64,000 nt of DNA from Prado023 sp963714995 (GTDB taxonomy: Bacteria; Actinomycetota; Actinomycetes; S36-B12; CAIYMF01), in NCBI GenBank assembly GCA_963714995.1, contig CAVQQP010000017.1:499836-563835 (forward strand). Reading direction: 5' to 3'. The notes under the pieces were generated by a model. That model was not told the origin of the DNA and made no database searches. It saw only the letters and a list, made by a program, of their open reading frames with translations. Below are positions 44,093 through 52,847 of this stretch, one piece after another; the stretch's first letter is position 1; each line of letters starts with the position of its first letter. Made by a program: the position numbers and the translations under genes.

Positions 44093-44515
44093 ATGCCCAG
44101 CCCCCAGGCCCCCCGATCGCTGCGGGTCATGGTCTACAGCGACGACCGCACGGTGCGTCGCGCCGTGATCACCGCCCTGGGCACCCGCCCGGATCCGGAC
44201 CTCCCCGAGCTGGAGTTCGTCGAGGTCGCCACCGGACCGGTCGTGCTGCGCACCGCCGATGCCGGCGGGCTGGACCTGATGATCCTCGACGGGGAGGCCA
44301 CCCCGACCGGCGGCCTGGGCCTGACGCGCCAGCTCAAGGACGAGATCCACCGCTGCCCGCCCATCCTGGTGCTCACCGGCCGCCCGCAGGACGCGTGGCT
44401 GGCCACATGGTCGCGGGCCGACGCCGTGGTGGGACACCCGCTCGACCCCGGTCAGGTGGCCGAGGCCGTGTCCGGCTTGCTGCGCACCCGGCTGCCTGCC
44501 ACCACGCGCCCGTGA
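44093..44515 (+). CDS. Stand-alone receiver-like protein coupled to trpD
   Basis: 140 residues forming one CheY-like domain and nothing more. The N-terminal acidic pair is present (VMVYSDDRTVRRAVI) and an Asp sits at the usual acceptor place (DLMILDGEATPTGG), but the conserved Lys is replaced: the loop reads AVVGHPLDPGQVAEAV. It may therefore be a degenerate or non-phosphorylated receiver. The ATG has a CAGGAG ribosome site. The stop overlaps the trpD start (GTGA), so the two are coupled. No kinase or output domain is nearby. The function is unknown; similar proteins occur beside trpD in other actinobacteria. Confidence 0.65.
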   Translation: MPSPQAPRSLRVMVYSDDRTVRRAVITALGTRPDPDLPELEFVEVATGPVVLRTADAGGLDLMILDGEATPTGGLGLTRQLKDEIHRCPPILVLTGRPQDAWLATWSRADAVVGHPLDPGQVAEAVSGLLRTRLPATTRP

Positions 44516-45606
44516 ACGAGGCGCCCCTGACCGACTGGGTCGACGTCCTCGAGGCGCTGCTGGCCGGCGAGGACCTCAGCGCCCCCACGACCACGTGGGT
44601 GATGGCCGAGATGCTCACCGGCTCCGCTCCCCCGGCGAACACCGCGGCCTTCCTGGTGGCGCTGCGCGCCAAGGGCGAGACCGCCCGCGAGGTGTCGGGC
44701 CTGGTGACCGGCATGATGAACGCCAGCGTGCCGCTGGACATCGAGGGTCCCGTGGTGGACACCTGCGGCACGGGCGGCGACCGCGCGCACACGGTCAACA
44801 TCTCCACGATGGCCGCCGTCGTCGCGGCAGCGGCCGGGGCCCGCGTGGCCAAGCACGGCAACCGTGCGGCCTCCTCGCAGAGCGGATCGGCCGACATGCT
44901 CGAGGCGCTCGGCGTGGTCATCGACCTCCCGGCCGCCGCTGCTGCCCAGGCGGGCAGCCTGCTGGGGATCACGTTCTGCTTCGCGCCGGTGTTCCACCCC
45001 GCCATGCGCCACATCGGCCCGATCCGCCGGGAGCTGGGGATCCGTACGGTCTTCAACGTCCTGGGTCCCCTGGCCAACCCCGCCCACCCTGCGGCCCAGG
45101 TGCTCGGCGTGCCGACCGAGGCGATCGGCGAGCTCATGTCCGGGGTGCTGGCGGCCCGGGGCACCCGAGCCCTCGTGGTGCACGGCGACGACGGCCTCGA
45201 CGAGCTCACGGTCTACACCACCTCCACCGTCTGGGACCTCACCGGCGAGGAGCCCCGACGGGTCACCCTCGACCCCCGGGACCTCGGGATCGCCATGCCG
45301 GCTCCCGACGCGCTGCGGGGTGGGTCGGCCCGACGCAACGCCACGGTCTTCCGCACGCTGCTGGACAGCCCCGATGACCCCTCGGTCGCCGGGATCCGCG
45401 ATGCGGTCTGCCTGAACGCCGCTGCAGCGCTGGTGGCCTACTCCGCAGCCGGGGGCAGCCTCCCGGTCGACATCCCCGAGGCATCGACCGACCTCGCGAC
45501 CAGGATGGCCGCAGCCCTCCCCGCGGCTGCGGAGGCCCTCGCCTCGGGCGCTGCGCGACGCCTGCTCGACCAGTGGATCAGCACCAGCCAGGACCTGCAG
45601 CCCTAG
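44512..45606 (+). CDS. trpD: Anthranilate phosphoribosyltransferase
   Basis: 364 residues. It joins anthranilate to PRPP in tryptophan synthesis. Signatures: DTCGTGGDRAHTVNISTM (PRPP loop, residues 83-100), VAKHGNRAASSQSGSADMLE, FNVLGPLANPAHPAAQVLGV and the metal site DDGLDELTVYTTS. The start is GTG 44512 within the preceding gene's stop. The length is slightly above the family mean. As in mycobacteria (Rv2192c) it sits alone beside ctaE, away from the other trp genes. Confidence 0.95.
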   Translation: MNEAPLTDWVDVLEALLAGEDLSAPTTTWVMAEMLTGSAPPANTAAFLVALRAKGETAREVSGLVTGMMNASVPLDIEGPVVDTCGTGGDRAHTVNISTMAAVVAAAAGARVAKHGNRAASSQSGSADMLEALGVVIDLPAAAAAQAGSLLGITFCFAPVFHPAMRHIGPIRRELGIRTVFNVLGPLANPAHPAAQVLGVPTEAIGELMSGVLAARGTRALVVHGDDGLDELTVYTTSTVWDLTGEEPRRVTLDPRDLGIAMPAPDALRGGSARRNATVFRTLLDSPDDPSVAGIRDAVCLNAAAALVAYSAAGGSLPVDIPEASTDLATRMAAALPAAAEALASGAARRLLDQWISTSQDLQP

Positions 45607-45615
45607 GAGGCATCG

Positions 45616-46113
45616 ATGGCGAAGTCCGCGCGCCAGCGCGCGATGCCCCGCACGCCGCAGGAGCGTCCGACGACACCCCCTGCCGCCGACCTCGCGGCGA
45701 GTCCGCCGAGTCCGCCCGCTCCGCCCGCTGCTGAGAGCACACGGGTTGCTGCGGCTCCACGGGCACCGACGTCCCGCCCGACCCGCGTGGAGCCGGAGTA
45801 CCTGATCACCGGAACCCGGTGCACCGCGGGCCACACCCGTGGTCAGGAGCTCGACGCCGGTCGCCTGGGACTCGTGCCCAGCAGGAAGCGCGCTCGGATC
45901 GGCTTCGGGCTGGTCCTGTGGTGCGTGGCCGGCATGGCCGTCCTGGCCGCGGCCGGGATCACCTCGTGGACGTGGTCGTCCTGGGGCGGACAGGTCGCCC
46001 TGCTCTGGCTGGCGTTCGCCGCCGTCGTGGTCCGCCGCGCTGGGCACCGCAGGCGCTGCTGGGCGACGCGCACGTGGCGGCACGCCTGGGGAGGGCTGGC
46101 GCCGGGGTCCTGA
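45616..46113 (+). CDS. Hypothetical membrane protein with Pro/Ala-rich N-terminus
   Basis: 165 residues. The first 60 are Pro/Ala/Thr-rich and likely disordered. A short beta region follows (YLITGTRCTAGHTRGQELDA), then two hydrophobic helices (FGLVLWCVAGMAVLAAAGIT and QVALLWLAFAAVVV). ATG 45616 has a TAGGAGGC ribosome site and follows trpD by 9 nt, so it is probably in the same transcript. The Arg/Trp-rich C-terminus after VVVRRAGHRR is unusual and could result from a frameshift. No family was recognised. Confidence 0.45.
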   Translation: MAKSARQRAMPRTPQERPTTPPAADLAASPPSPPAPPAAESTRVAAAPRAPTSRPTRVEPEYLITGTRCTAGHTRGQELDAGRLGLVPSRKRARIGFGLVLWCVAGMAVLAAAGITSWTWSSWGGQVALLWLAFAAVVVRRAGHRRRCWATRTWRHAWGGLAPGS

Positions 46114-46147
46114 CCGGACGGGTCCGGTGCGGCCCGTCGCGGCTCAG

Positions 46148-46546
46148 TCAGAACTGGCGCTTGGGGCCCTGGTAGTACTCGAAGACCCAGTAGGCCGACG
46201 ACATGATGATCAGCACCGCACCCGCAGCCACGATCCATGCGGCGAACGCCAGGCCGGCGAACGTGATGGCCGCCGAGAGCCCCACCATCAGCGGCGCCCA
46301 GGAGTGCGGGCTGAAGAAGCCGTAGTCCGGGTCAGCGTCCCAGATCTCGGCGTCGGCGAGGTCCTCGGGCTGGTCGGGCAGTCGCGTGGCCGTGACAACG
46401 AGGTAGAAGCCGATCATCGCCGAGAGGAACCCGGTGAGGACCAGCGCGACCGTGCCCACCTCGTCGTGGGACATGATCCAGTACACGCCGGCGACGAGCA
46501 GGTAGAAGGCCGCGCCACCGAGGAACAGCTTGCCTGCGAGCTTCAC
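46148..46546 (-). CDS. ctaF: Cytochrome c oxidase subunit IV (actinobacterial CtaF)
   Basis: 132 residues with four membrane helices, the small actinobacteria-specific oxidase subunit. Family-like stretches are KLFLGGAAFYLLVAGVYWIM at the start, TALVLTG-type second helix (VALVLTGFLSAMIGFYLVVT), DADPDYGFFSPHSWAPLMVG and SSAYWVFEYYQGPKRQF at the end. GTG 46546 overlaps the ctaD stop by GTGA. It is the third gene of ctaC-ctaD-ctaF. Confidence 0.9.
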   Translation of the reverse strand: MKLAGKLFLGGAAFYLLVAGVYWIMSHDEVGTVALVLTGFLSAMIGFYLVVTATRLPDQPEDLADAEIWDADPDYGFFSPHSWAPLMVGLSAAITFAGLAFAAWIVAAGAVLIIMSSAYWVFEYYQGPKRQF

Positions 46547-48258
46547 GAGATCTCCCCCTTGGCCTTCGTCTGGGCCTCGAGCGTGGCCAGGTACCCGGCG
46601 GAGTCCCAGTCAGCCAGTTCCGGGTGGTGCAGGTCGAACGCCGGGCGCTCGGAGCGGATCCGGGGCAGCGACACGAAGTTGTGCCGCGGCGGCGGGCAGG
46701 AGGTCGCCCACTCCAGCGAGCCGCCATATCCCCAGGGATCGTCGACCGTGACCTTCGGGGCGTACCGGGTGGTCCAGTAGAAGTTGTAGAGGTACACCAG
46801 CGTCGAGACGCCCAGGACCAGCGCGAACGCCGACGAGACCTGGTTCTCCAGGGTGAAGCCGTCGCCCGGGAGGTAGTCGCCGTAGCGGCGGGGCATTCCC
46901 TCGACGCCCAGCCAGTGCTGGACGAGGAAGGTCCCGTTGAAGCCGATGAACGTCAGCCAGAAGTGCCACTTGCCCAAGGTCTCGTTGAGCATCTTGCCGG
47001 TGAACTTCGGCCACCAGAAGTAGAACCCGGCGAACATCGCGAACACGACGGTGCCGAACACCGTGTAGTGGAAGTGCGCGACGACGAAGTACGAGTCGGA
47101 CACGTGGAAGTCCAGCGGCGGCGAGGCCAGGATGATGCCGGTCAGGCCGCCGAACAGGAACGTCAGCAGGAAGCCGATCGCCCAGAGCATGGGCGTCTCG
47201 AAGGTCAGGGACCCGCCCCACATCGTTCCGATCCAGTTGAAGAACTTCACGCCGGTCGGGACGGCGATCAGCATCGTCATCAGGGCGAAGTACGGCAGGC
47301 TGACCGCGCCGGTGACGTACATGTGGTGGGCCCAGACGGCCATCGACAGGGCGGCGATCGCGATGGTGGCGAACACCAGGCCCTTGTAGCCGAAGATCGG
47401 CTTGCGGCTGAAGGCCGGCAGGATCTCGGAGATCACGCCGAAGAACGGCAGCGCCAGGACGTAGACCTCGGGATGTCCGAAGAACCAGAACAGGTGCTGG
47501 AAGAGGATCGCCCCACCGTTCTCCGGCAGGAAGACCACCGAGCCGAACTTGCGGTCGATCTCGAGCACCACGAGCGTCGCGGCGAGCACCGGGAACACCA
47601 TCAGGATCAGCACCGAGGTCAGCAGCACGTTCCACACGAAGATCGGCATCCGGAACATGGTCATGCCCGGCGCGCGCATCGTCAGGATCGTGGTGACGAA
47701 GTTCACCGCACCGAGGATCGTCCCGACGCCGCCCAGGGCGAAGCCCAGGATCCAGAGGTCCGAACCCATGTTCGGCGAGAACTCCGCACCGGACAGCGGG
47801 GTGTACAGGAACCACCCGAAGGCGGCCGCACCACCGGGGGTGGCGAACCCGAACATGACGATCAGGCCACCGAAGAAGTACATCCAGTAGCCCAGCATGT
47901 TCAGTCGCGGGAACGCCACATCAGGGGAGCCGATCTGCAACGGCATGAGGAAGTTGGCGAACCCGACGAACAGCGCCGTGGCGAACAGGAGCAGCATGAT
48001 CGAGCCGTGCATCGTGAACAGCTGGTTGTACTGCTCGAGCGTCACGATCTGCAGGCCCGGCTGGGCCAGCTCGCTGCGGATGAGCAGCGCCATCGCGCCG
48101 GCGATGAGGAAGAACGTGAAGGAGGTGGCCATGTAGAGCCGGCCGATGGTCTTGTGATCGGTGGTGGTGATCACCGAGACGATCTTCTTGCCCAGCGTGC
48201 GCTCGGGCCGCCCTGCTCCGGCGGTCACCTCCGCGGGACGATCGTTGAGAAGCGTCAC
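46543..48258 (-). CDS. ctaD: Cytochrome c oxidase subunit I
   Basis: 571 residues, 12 membrane helices, the catalytic heme-copper subunit. Copper and heme ligands lie in LFWFFGHPEVYVLALPFFGV, WAHHMYVTGAV and VVAHFHYTVFGTVVFAMFAG; the D-channel region is FNWIGTMWGGSLTFETPMLW. The N-terminus has TTDHKTIGRLYMATSFTFFL. GTG 48258 overlaps the ctaC stop; GTG fits the operon's repeated GTGA coupling. It reduces oxygen with electrons from QcrC through the CuA of CtaC. Confidence 0.95.
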   Translation of the reverse strand: MTLLNDRPAEVTAGAGRPERTLGKKIVSVITTTDHKTIGRLYMATSFTFFLIAGAMALLIRSELAQPGLQIVTLEQYNQLFTMHGSIMLLLFATALFVGFANFLMPLQIGSPDVAFPRLNMLGYWMYFFGGLIVMFGFATPGGAAAFGWFLYTPLSGAEFSPNMGSDLWILGFALGGVGTILGAVNFVTTILTMRAPGMTMFRMPIFVWNVLLTSVLILMVFPVLAATLVVLEIDRKFGSVVFLPENGGAILFQHLFWFFGHPEVYVLALPFFGVISEILPAFSRKPIFGYKGLVFATIAIAALSMAVWAHHMYVTGAVSLPYFALMTMLIAVPTGVKFFNWIGTMWGGSLTFETPMLWAIGFLLTFLFGGLTGIILASPPLDFHVSDSYFVVAHFHYTVFGTVVFAMFAGFYFWWPKFTGKMLNETLGKWHFWLTFIGFNGTFLVQHWLGVEGMPRRYGDYLPGDGFTLENQVSSAFALVLGVSTLVYLYNFYWTTRYAPKVTVDDPWGYGGSLEWATSCPPPRHNFVSLPRIRSERPAFDLHHPELADWDSAGYLATLEAQTKAKGEIS

Positions 48259-49115
48259 AGCGTTCCCTCCGGCTCCGAGTAGCGGTCGGACTCCCAGTAG
48301 CGCTCGCCGTCGCGGCTGATGCGCTCGGTCTCGATCGAGCCGACCTGACCCTTGGCCCGGAGCTCGGCCATGCGCCGGTCGTACTCCGCGCGCTCCACGA
48401 CCTTCACGGTGAACAGCATGCGGGCATGGTCGACCCCGCACAGCTCAGCACAGCGGCCGGCGTAGGTGCCGACCTTGTTGGGGGTCACCTCGAACTTGTT
48501 CAGGCGGTCGGGGAACACGTCCATCTTCATGAGGAAGGCGGGGATCCAGAAGGAGTGGATGACGTCCGGGCTCTGCAGCTCGAAGACGACCGACTCGTTG
48601 ACCGGCAGGTAGAGGGTGGGGATGTCCTCGACCTCGGCGGTCCCGACGTCGTAGACATCGTCCTCGACGTAGTTGAAGGCCCAGCTCCAGCGGAACCCGA
48701 CCACGCCGATCGTGTTGTCCGGGTTGGCCGAGACCTTCGTCAGCTCGATCTGGTCACGGGCCGTGAAGAAGAACATGCCCATGATCATCACCAGCGGGAC
48801 GATCGTGTACATGAGCTCGAGGGGCACGTTGTAGCGCATCTGCTTGGGCGCAGGATCGCCGTCCTTGCGGCGGAAGCGGATGGCCGCGTACAGGATCAGT
48901 CCGCCTGTCAGCACGCCGACGATGGCGACTGCCACCCACGCCCCGAACCAGAGGCTCTCGATGATCGGCGCCTGCTCGGTGGCCCCCTCCGGGGCATTCA
49001 GGGACAGCGCCTCCTGCGCGCTGCACCCCGACGCCAGCAGGACGACGGCCGCGGCTGCTGCCCCGGCTCCCCACCGGCGCATCGACCGGTGACGGTCGGT
49101 GCGATCTGCTACCAC
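48255..49115 (-). CDS. ctaC: Cytochrome c oxidase subunit II
   Basis: About 286 residues. It has a lipoprotein-type signal (VVLLASGC), two membrane helices (FGAWVAVAIVGVLTGGLILY and YTIVPLVMIMGMFFFTA), and an extracytoplasmic cupredoxin domain with the aromatic patch FRWSWAFNYVEDD and CuA ligands in DVIHSFWIPAF and AGRCAELCGVDHARMLF. It receives electrons from the bc1 complex. GTG 49115 is chosen (GAGGGGATC upstream); ATG 49082 is an alternative. It heads the ctaC-ctaD-ctaF operon and is divergent from the cysteine desulfurase gene. Confidence 0.95.
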   Translation of the reverse strand: MVADRTDRHRSMRRWGAGAAAAAVVLLASGCSAQEALSLNAPEGATEQAPIIESLWFGAWVAVAIVGVLTGGLILYAAIRFRRKDGDPAPKQMRYNVPLELMYTIVPLVMIMGMFFFTARDQIELTKVSANPDNTIGVVGFRWSWAFNYVEDDVYDVGTAEVEDIPTLYLPVNESVVFELQSPDVIHSFWIPAFLMKMDVFPDRLNKFEVTPNKVGTYAGRCAELCGVDHARMLFTVKVVERAEYDRRMAELRAKGQVGSIETERISRDGERYWESDRYSEPEGTL

Positions 49116-49235
49116 GTCTGGTGATCCCCTCGATCGTGTGGGCGAATCTGCGCTCTGCGGGCACAGCCACGCCTCGGACGCTGAACGGGTGGAGACTAGC
49201 GCAGGAACGGCCCGGCGTGCCAACGGGGTCACCGC

Positions 49236-49241
49236 TACCGT
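49236..49241 (+). promoter_or_regulatory. Probable -10 box of the cysteine desulfurase gene (leaderless)
   Basis: TACCGT lies 7 nt upstream of ATG 49249 and there is no ribosome site. Confidence 0.45.
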
Positions 49242-49248
49242 GTACGGC

Positions 49249-50379
49249 ATGTCGCGGTCCTTCGATGCCGCCTCCGGCCTGCCCCTGGGGCCCGAGGCCA
49301 GGCGTGCACTCGACGCCGCGCTGGACCACGGGTGGGCCGATCCTGCCCGGCTGCACCGCGACGGTCGGGTCGCCCGACAGCTGCTCGACGCCGCCCGGGC
49401 GTCCGTGGCCACGTGCATCGGCGGCCTGCCCCAGGAGGTGGTCTTCACCGCCTCGGGGACGCAGGCCCTGCAGGTGGGCCTCCTCGGGCTGGCCCGGGGG
49501 CGGCGAAAGGTCGGCTCGACGGTCGTTGCCAGCGCGGTGGAGCACTCGGCGGTGCTTCGGGCCGCCGACTGGGTGGCCCCCGGCGAGGAGCCCGTGCTCG
49601 TCCCGGTCAACTCTCACGCTGAGGTTGAGGTCAAGGCCTTCCGCAGGGCCGTCCGTGCCCCCGGGGTCGCCCTGGCGGCGGTGCAGCACGTGAACCATGA
49701 GGTGGGGGCGATCCAGCCCCTGGAGCCCGTGCACGAGGCGGCGCAGGGGGCCGGGGTCCCCCTGCTCGTGGACGCCTGCGCCGCGCTGGGGTCGGTTCCG
49801 GCCACCCGGCACTGGGATGTGCTGGCCGGCAGCGCCCACAAGTGGGGCGGCCCCGCCGGGGTGGGGATCCTGGCCGTGCGCACCGGGGTGCGCTGGCGCA
49901 GCCCGCTGCCCACCGATGAGGCGGGGCGCTGGGCCGGCTTCCCGGACGTGCCCGGAGCCGTGGCCGCAGCAACGGCCCTCGAGCAGGCCACGGCGTCGCT
50001 GGGTCAGTCGTCGCTGCACCGGGCCCGGCTGCTCACGATCCTGCGCGAGCGGGTGCCCGCCCTCGCCCCGGACGTCATCGCGCTGGGCCGGCCGGAGTCG
50101 GCGCCGCACATCGTCTGCTTCACGATCCTCTACGCCGACGGTGAGGTGCTGGTCACCGAGCTGGACCGCGCGGGGTTCGCGGTCAGCTCCGGCTCGGCGT
50201 GCACCGCGGACACGCGCCGGCCCAGCCATGTGCTGGCCGCCATGGGGGCGATCACCCACGGGAACCTGCGGGTGAGCCTGCCCCCCGAGGCGACCGAGGC
50301 AGACGTCGCCGGGTTCCTGGGCGCCCTTCCCGGTGCGATCGCGGCTGCGCGCGCGGCGGCGGACCGAGCCAGCTCGTGA
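49249..50379 (+). CDS. Cysteine desulfurase (class V aminotransferase family)
   Basis: 376-residue PLP enzyme that takes sulfur from cysteine as a persulfide. PLP Lys198 lies in LAGSAHKWGGPAGVGIL, the acceptor Cys318 in VSSGSACTADTRRPSHVLAA, and PLP-binding HVNHEVGAIQPLEPVHEAA is also present. The N-terminus starts directly at a fold-type I small domain. The stop overlaps the TusA-like gene start (GTGA), so sulfur probably passes to that protein. ATG 49249 has a leaderless -10 box. It resembles the desulfurase for tRNA or cofactor thiolation more than the SUF-type enzyme, since no suf genes are near. Confidence 0.85.
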   Translation: MSRSFDAASGLPLGPEARRALDAALDHGWADPARLHRDGRVARQLLDAARASVATCIGGLPQEVVFTASGTQALQVGLLGLARGRRKVGSTVVASAVEHSAVLRAADWVAPGEEPVLVPVNSHAEVEVKAFRRAVRAPGVALAAVQHVNHEVGAIQPLEPVHEAAQGAGVPLLVDACAALGSVPATRHWDVLAGSAHKWGGPAGVGILAVRTGVRWRSPLPTDEAGRWAGFPDVPGAVAAATALEQATASLGQSSLHRARLLTILRERVPALAPDVIALGRPESAPHIVCFTILYADGEVLVTELDRAGFAVSSGSACTADTRRPSHVLAAMGAITHGNLRVSLPPEATEADVAGFLGALPGAIAAARAAADRASS

Positions 50380-50770
50380 CGACGCCCGACGCCACCGTCG
50401 AGGCCCGCGGCGTGCTGTGCCCGGTCCCGATCATCCGCCTGGCCCGTGCGGCGGCAGCGCTGCCGGCGGACAGCCTGATCGAGCTGCGCACGGACGACCC
50501 GGCTGCCGAGTACGACGTCCCGGCCTGGTGCCGGCTGCGCGGCCACCACCTCGTCCTGACCGAGCCGCTGGCCGCCGACGCCGACGGGCCCGGGGCGGAC
50601 GGGGCCGCGGCGGACGGGGCCGGGACGACCGCCCCGGAGCCGCATGCGCCCAACGCGCACCCCGGTCAGGCCCTGCGCCACCTGATCCGGCTGGGAGGGC
50701 CGTCCGGGCCGTCCGGTCCGCCGGGTCCGCCGGTCCACCCGGTCCGCCGGGTTCGCCGGGTTCCGCCTGA
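50376..50770 (+). CDS. tusA: TusA-family sulfur carrier with Gly-Pro-rich tail (one base missing near 50732)
   Basis: About 131 residues after restoring one missing G. The first 75 form a TusA domain with the sulfur-accepting Cys in ARGVLCPVPIIRLARA (residue 15), followed by LIELRTDDPAAEYDVPAWCR. The tail is unusual: Asp/Gly/Ala-rich, then collagen-like Gly-Pro repeats (GPSGPSGPPGPP...GSPGSA). As read, the frame lacks a stop until 50888; adding one G in the repeat gives TGA at 50768-50770. It is coupled to the cysteine desulfurase and should accept its persulfide. It overlaps the convergent aat gene by 105 bp. Confidence 0.7.
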
Positions 50771-51432
50771 CCGGACAGCACGGGTCGGCACGCCAGCACA
50801 GCCGGCAGCGCGCGCAGGTAGACCGGGCGCGGCACCTGGACCGCGCCCAACGAGGCCAGGTGCGGCGTGCACCACTGGACGTCGATGACCCGACGGCGGT
50901 CACCATCGGCGGCGAGGAGCTCAGCGAGCGCCACCACCGCGACCTTCGAGGCGTCGGTGCGCACATGGAACTTCGACTCGGCGGCGAACAGCCCGCCCAC
51001 CTCCACGCCGAACAGTCCGCCGGCCAGTGCACCCTCGGCGTCCCAGACCTCGATCGAGTGCGCCCAGCCCAGCGCGTGCAGCTCCAGGTAGGAGTCCACG
51101 TACTCGGGGCTGATCCACCCATGCGGCCGGCGCGGGTCGGCGCAGGCGGTCACGACGTCGGAGAACGCCCGGTCGATGCTGACCTCGAACCGGGGCAGGA
51201 CCCTGCCCAGGGACCGGGTGACGTGCACCTGGCCCGGCAGGAGGACGCCCCGCGGGTCCGGGGACCACCAGCCGAGGTCGCGGTCATCGGGCATCGCGAA
51301 CAGCCCGGCGCGGTACCCCGCCAGCAGCATCCCGGGCGAGAGGTCGGCCCCGACGGCGACCATCTCCTGACCCGCGGGGACGTCGTGCAGGTCAGGCAGC
51401 GCCCACCGGGGCGGCTGCGGCTCGACCGGCAT
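50666..51432 (-). CDS. aat: Leucyl/phenylalanyl-tRNA--protein transferase (one base missing near 50732)
   Basis: About 255 residues with the frame repaired. It adds Leu or Phe to N-terminal basic residues, marking proteins for ClpAP. Signatures are YRAGLFAMPDDRDLGWWSPD, RGVLLPGQVHVTRSLGRVLP, HALGWAHSIEVWDAEGALAG and GGLFGVEVGGLFAAESKFH, then VIDVQWCTPHLASLGAVQVP near the natural end. Beyond ACRPVLSGQAEPGEP a Gly-Pro repeat follows; adding one base there ends the protein at 50666 (DGPPSRIRWRRA). Without it the frame runs on for another 80 unlikely residues. The start is ATG 51432. Confidence 0.8.
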
Positions 51433-51441
51433 CGTCCGCGG

Positions 51442-52428
51442 TCAGGGCCGGGCCAGGCTGATGTGCGCGCCGATCTCCTCAGCGGCCTGGTCGCCGTACG
51501 CCTCCCGGATGCGCAGCAGGAACGAGCGGCGCGCCAGCTCGTACTCCTGGGTCCCGACGCTCTCGATGACGTGCGTGGCCAGCAGCGACCCCACCTGGGC
51601 GCACCGCTGCAGGGGCAGGCCCCATGCCAGTCCGGCGAGGAATCCGGCGCGGAACGCATCCCCGACGCCGGTCGGGTCGGCCTTGTGGGTCTCCTTGGGC
51701 GTGGGCACCTGGATCATGTCCTCGCCCTTGCGCTCGATCCGCACCCCACTGGGCCCCAGCGTGGTGATGCGGGTGCCCACCCGGTCGAGGATCTCGTCGC
51801 TGCTCCAGCCCGTCTTCTGCTCGGTGAGCGCGGCCTCGTACTCGTTGGTGAACAGGTAGGCGGCTCCGTCGACGAGCTGGCGGATCTCGTCGCCGTGCAT
51901 GCGCGCCAGCTGCTGGGAGGGGTCGGCGGCGAACGGGATCCGCCGGTAGCGGCACTCCTCGGTGTGGCGCATCATCGCCTCGGGGTCGTTGGCCCCGATC
52001 AGGACGAGGTCCACGTTCCCCACGCGCTCGACGACCGGCCCGAGCTCGATGTCGCGCGCCTCCTGCATGGCCCCGGCGTAGAACGTCGCGATCTGGTTGG
52101 CGTGCTCGTCGGTCGTGCACACGAACCGCGCCGTGTGCCGCACCTCGGAGACGTGCACGGACTCGGTGTCCACGCCATGGCGCTGCAGCCAGGACCGGTA
52201 GTCAGCGAAGTCAGGCCCGACAGCGCCGACCAGGATCGGGCTCAGGCCGAGGACGCCCATGCCGAACGCGATGTTGGCCGCGACCCCGCCGCGGCGGACC
52301 TCGAGCTCATCGACCAGGAACGACAGCGAGATCTTGTCCAGCTTGTCCAGGACGATCGAGTCGGCGAACCGGCCCGGGAACGTCATGAGGTGGTCCGTGG
52401 CGATCGAGCCGGTGACGACGATCCGCAT
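51442..52428 (-). CDS. PfkB-family carbohydrate/nucleoside kinase (adenosine-kinase-like)
   Basis: 328 residues. Ribokinase fold with RIVVTGSIATDHLMTFPGRF at the start, the di-Gly VRRGGVAANIAFGMGVLGLS, and the anion-hole/catalytic motif DPTGVGDAFRAGFLAGLAWG with the base Asp. The N-terminal and central pattern and the locus (equivalent to Rv2202c, adenosine kinase) point to adenosine or a related nucleoside, but sugar kinases of this family cannot be excluded. ATG 52428. It lies 9 nt upstream of aat, so they may share a transcript, and 53 nt after erpA. Confidence 0.8.
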   Translation of the reverse strand: MRIVVTGSIATDHLMTFPGRFADSIVLDKLDKISLSFLVDELEVRRGGVAANIAFGMGVLGLSPILVGAVGPDFADYRSWLQRHGVDTESVHVSEVRHTARFVCTTDEHANQIATFYAGAMQEARDIELGPVVERVGNVDLVLIGANDPEAMMRHTEECRYRRIPFAADPSQQLARMHGDEIRQLVDGAAYLFTNEYEAALTEQKTGWSSDEILDRVGTRITTLGPSGVRIERKGEDMIQVPTPKETHKADPTGVGDAFRAGFLAGLAWGLPLQRCAQVGSLLATHVIESVGTQEYELARRSFLLRIREAYGDQAAEEIGAHISLARP

Positions 52429-52481
52429 GCGTGGGCCCCCTGGTCGGTCGGTGACGACGCAGGTGACCCTAGCCGGTCAGG

Positions 52482-52847
52482 TCAGTGGAACGAGTCACCG
52501 CATGCGCAGGAGCCGGTCGCGTTCGGGTTGTCGATCGTGAAGCCCTGCTTCTCGATGGAGTCCACGAAGTCGATGGTGGCACCGGACAGGTACGGGGCGC
52601 TCATCCGATCCATGACGACCTCGACGCCGCCGAAGTCCTTGCGCACGTCGCCGTCGAGCGAGCGCTCGTCGAAGAACAGCTGGTAGCGCAGGCCGGAGCA
52701 GCCACCCGGCTGGACAGCCACGCGCAGGGCGAGGTCGTCGCGCCCCTCGGAGTCGAGCAGGGTACGCACCTTGTCGGCGGCAACCTCGGTCAGGACGATC
52801 CCCTCGCTGACGGGAGCGGTGGTCTCGGTGCTGGTCTCGGCGGTCAT
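52482..52847 (-). CDS. erpA: Iron-sulfur cluster insertion protein ErpA (HesB/IscA family)
   Basis: 121-residue A-type carrier. The three cluster Cys are in QPGGCSGLRYQLFFDE and the C-terminal GSCACGDSF. The core strand FGGVEVVMDRMSAPYLSGAT and DFVDSIEKQGFTIDNPNATG are typical. ATG 52847 has a TAGGAGGGC ribosome site. It matches Rv2204c in position. It would deliver Fe-S clusters to client enzymes, one of which, NadA, is encoded nearby. Confidence 0.9.
   Translation of the reverse strand: MTAETSTETTAPVSEGIVLTEVAADKVRTLLDSEGRDDLALRVAVQPGGCSGLRYQLFFDERSLDGDVRKDFGGVEVVMDRMSAPYLSGATIDFVDSIEKQGFTIDNPNATGSCACGDSFH

Noticed and set aside
50771..50888. C-terminal Arg/Pro extension of the TusA-like protein
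   Set aside because: Results from one missing base in the Gly-Pro repeat; the restored frame stops at 50770.
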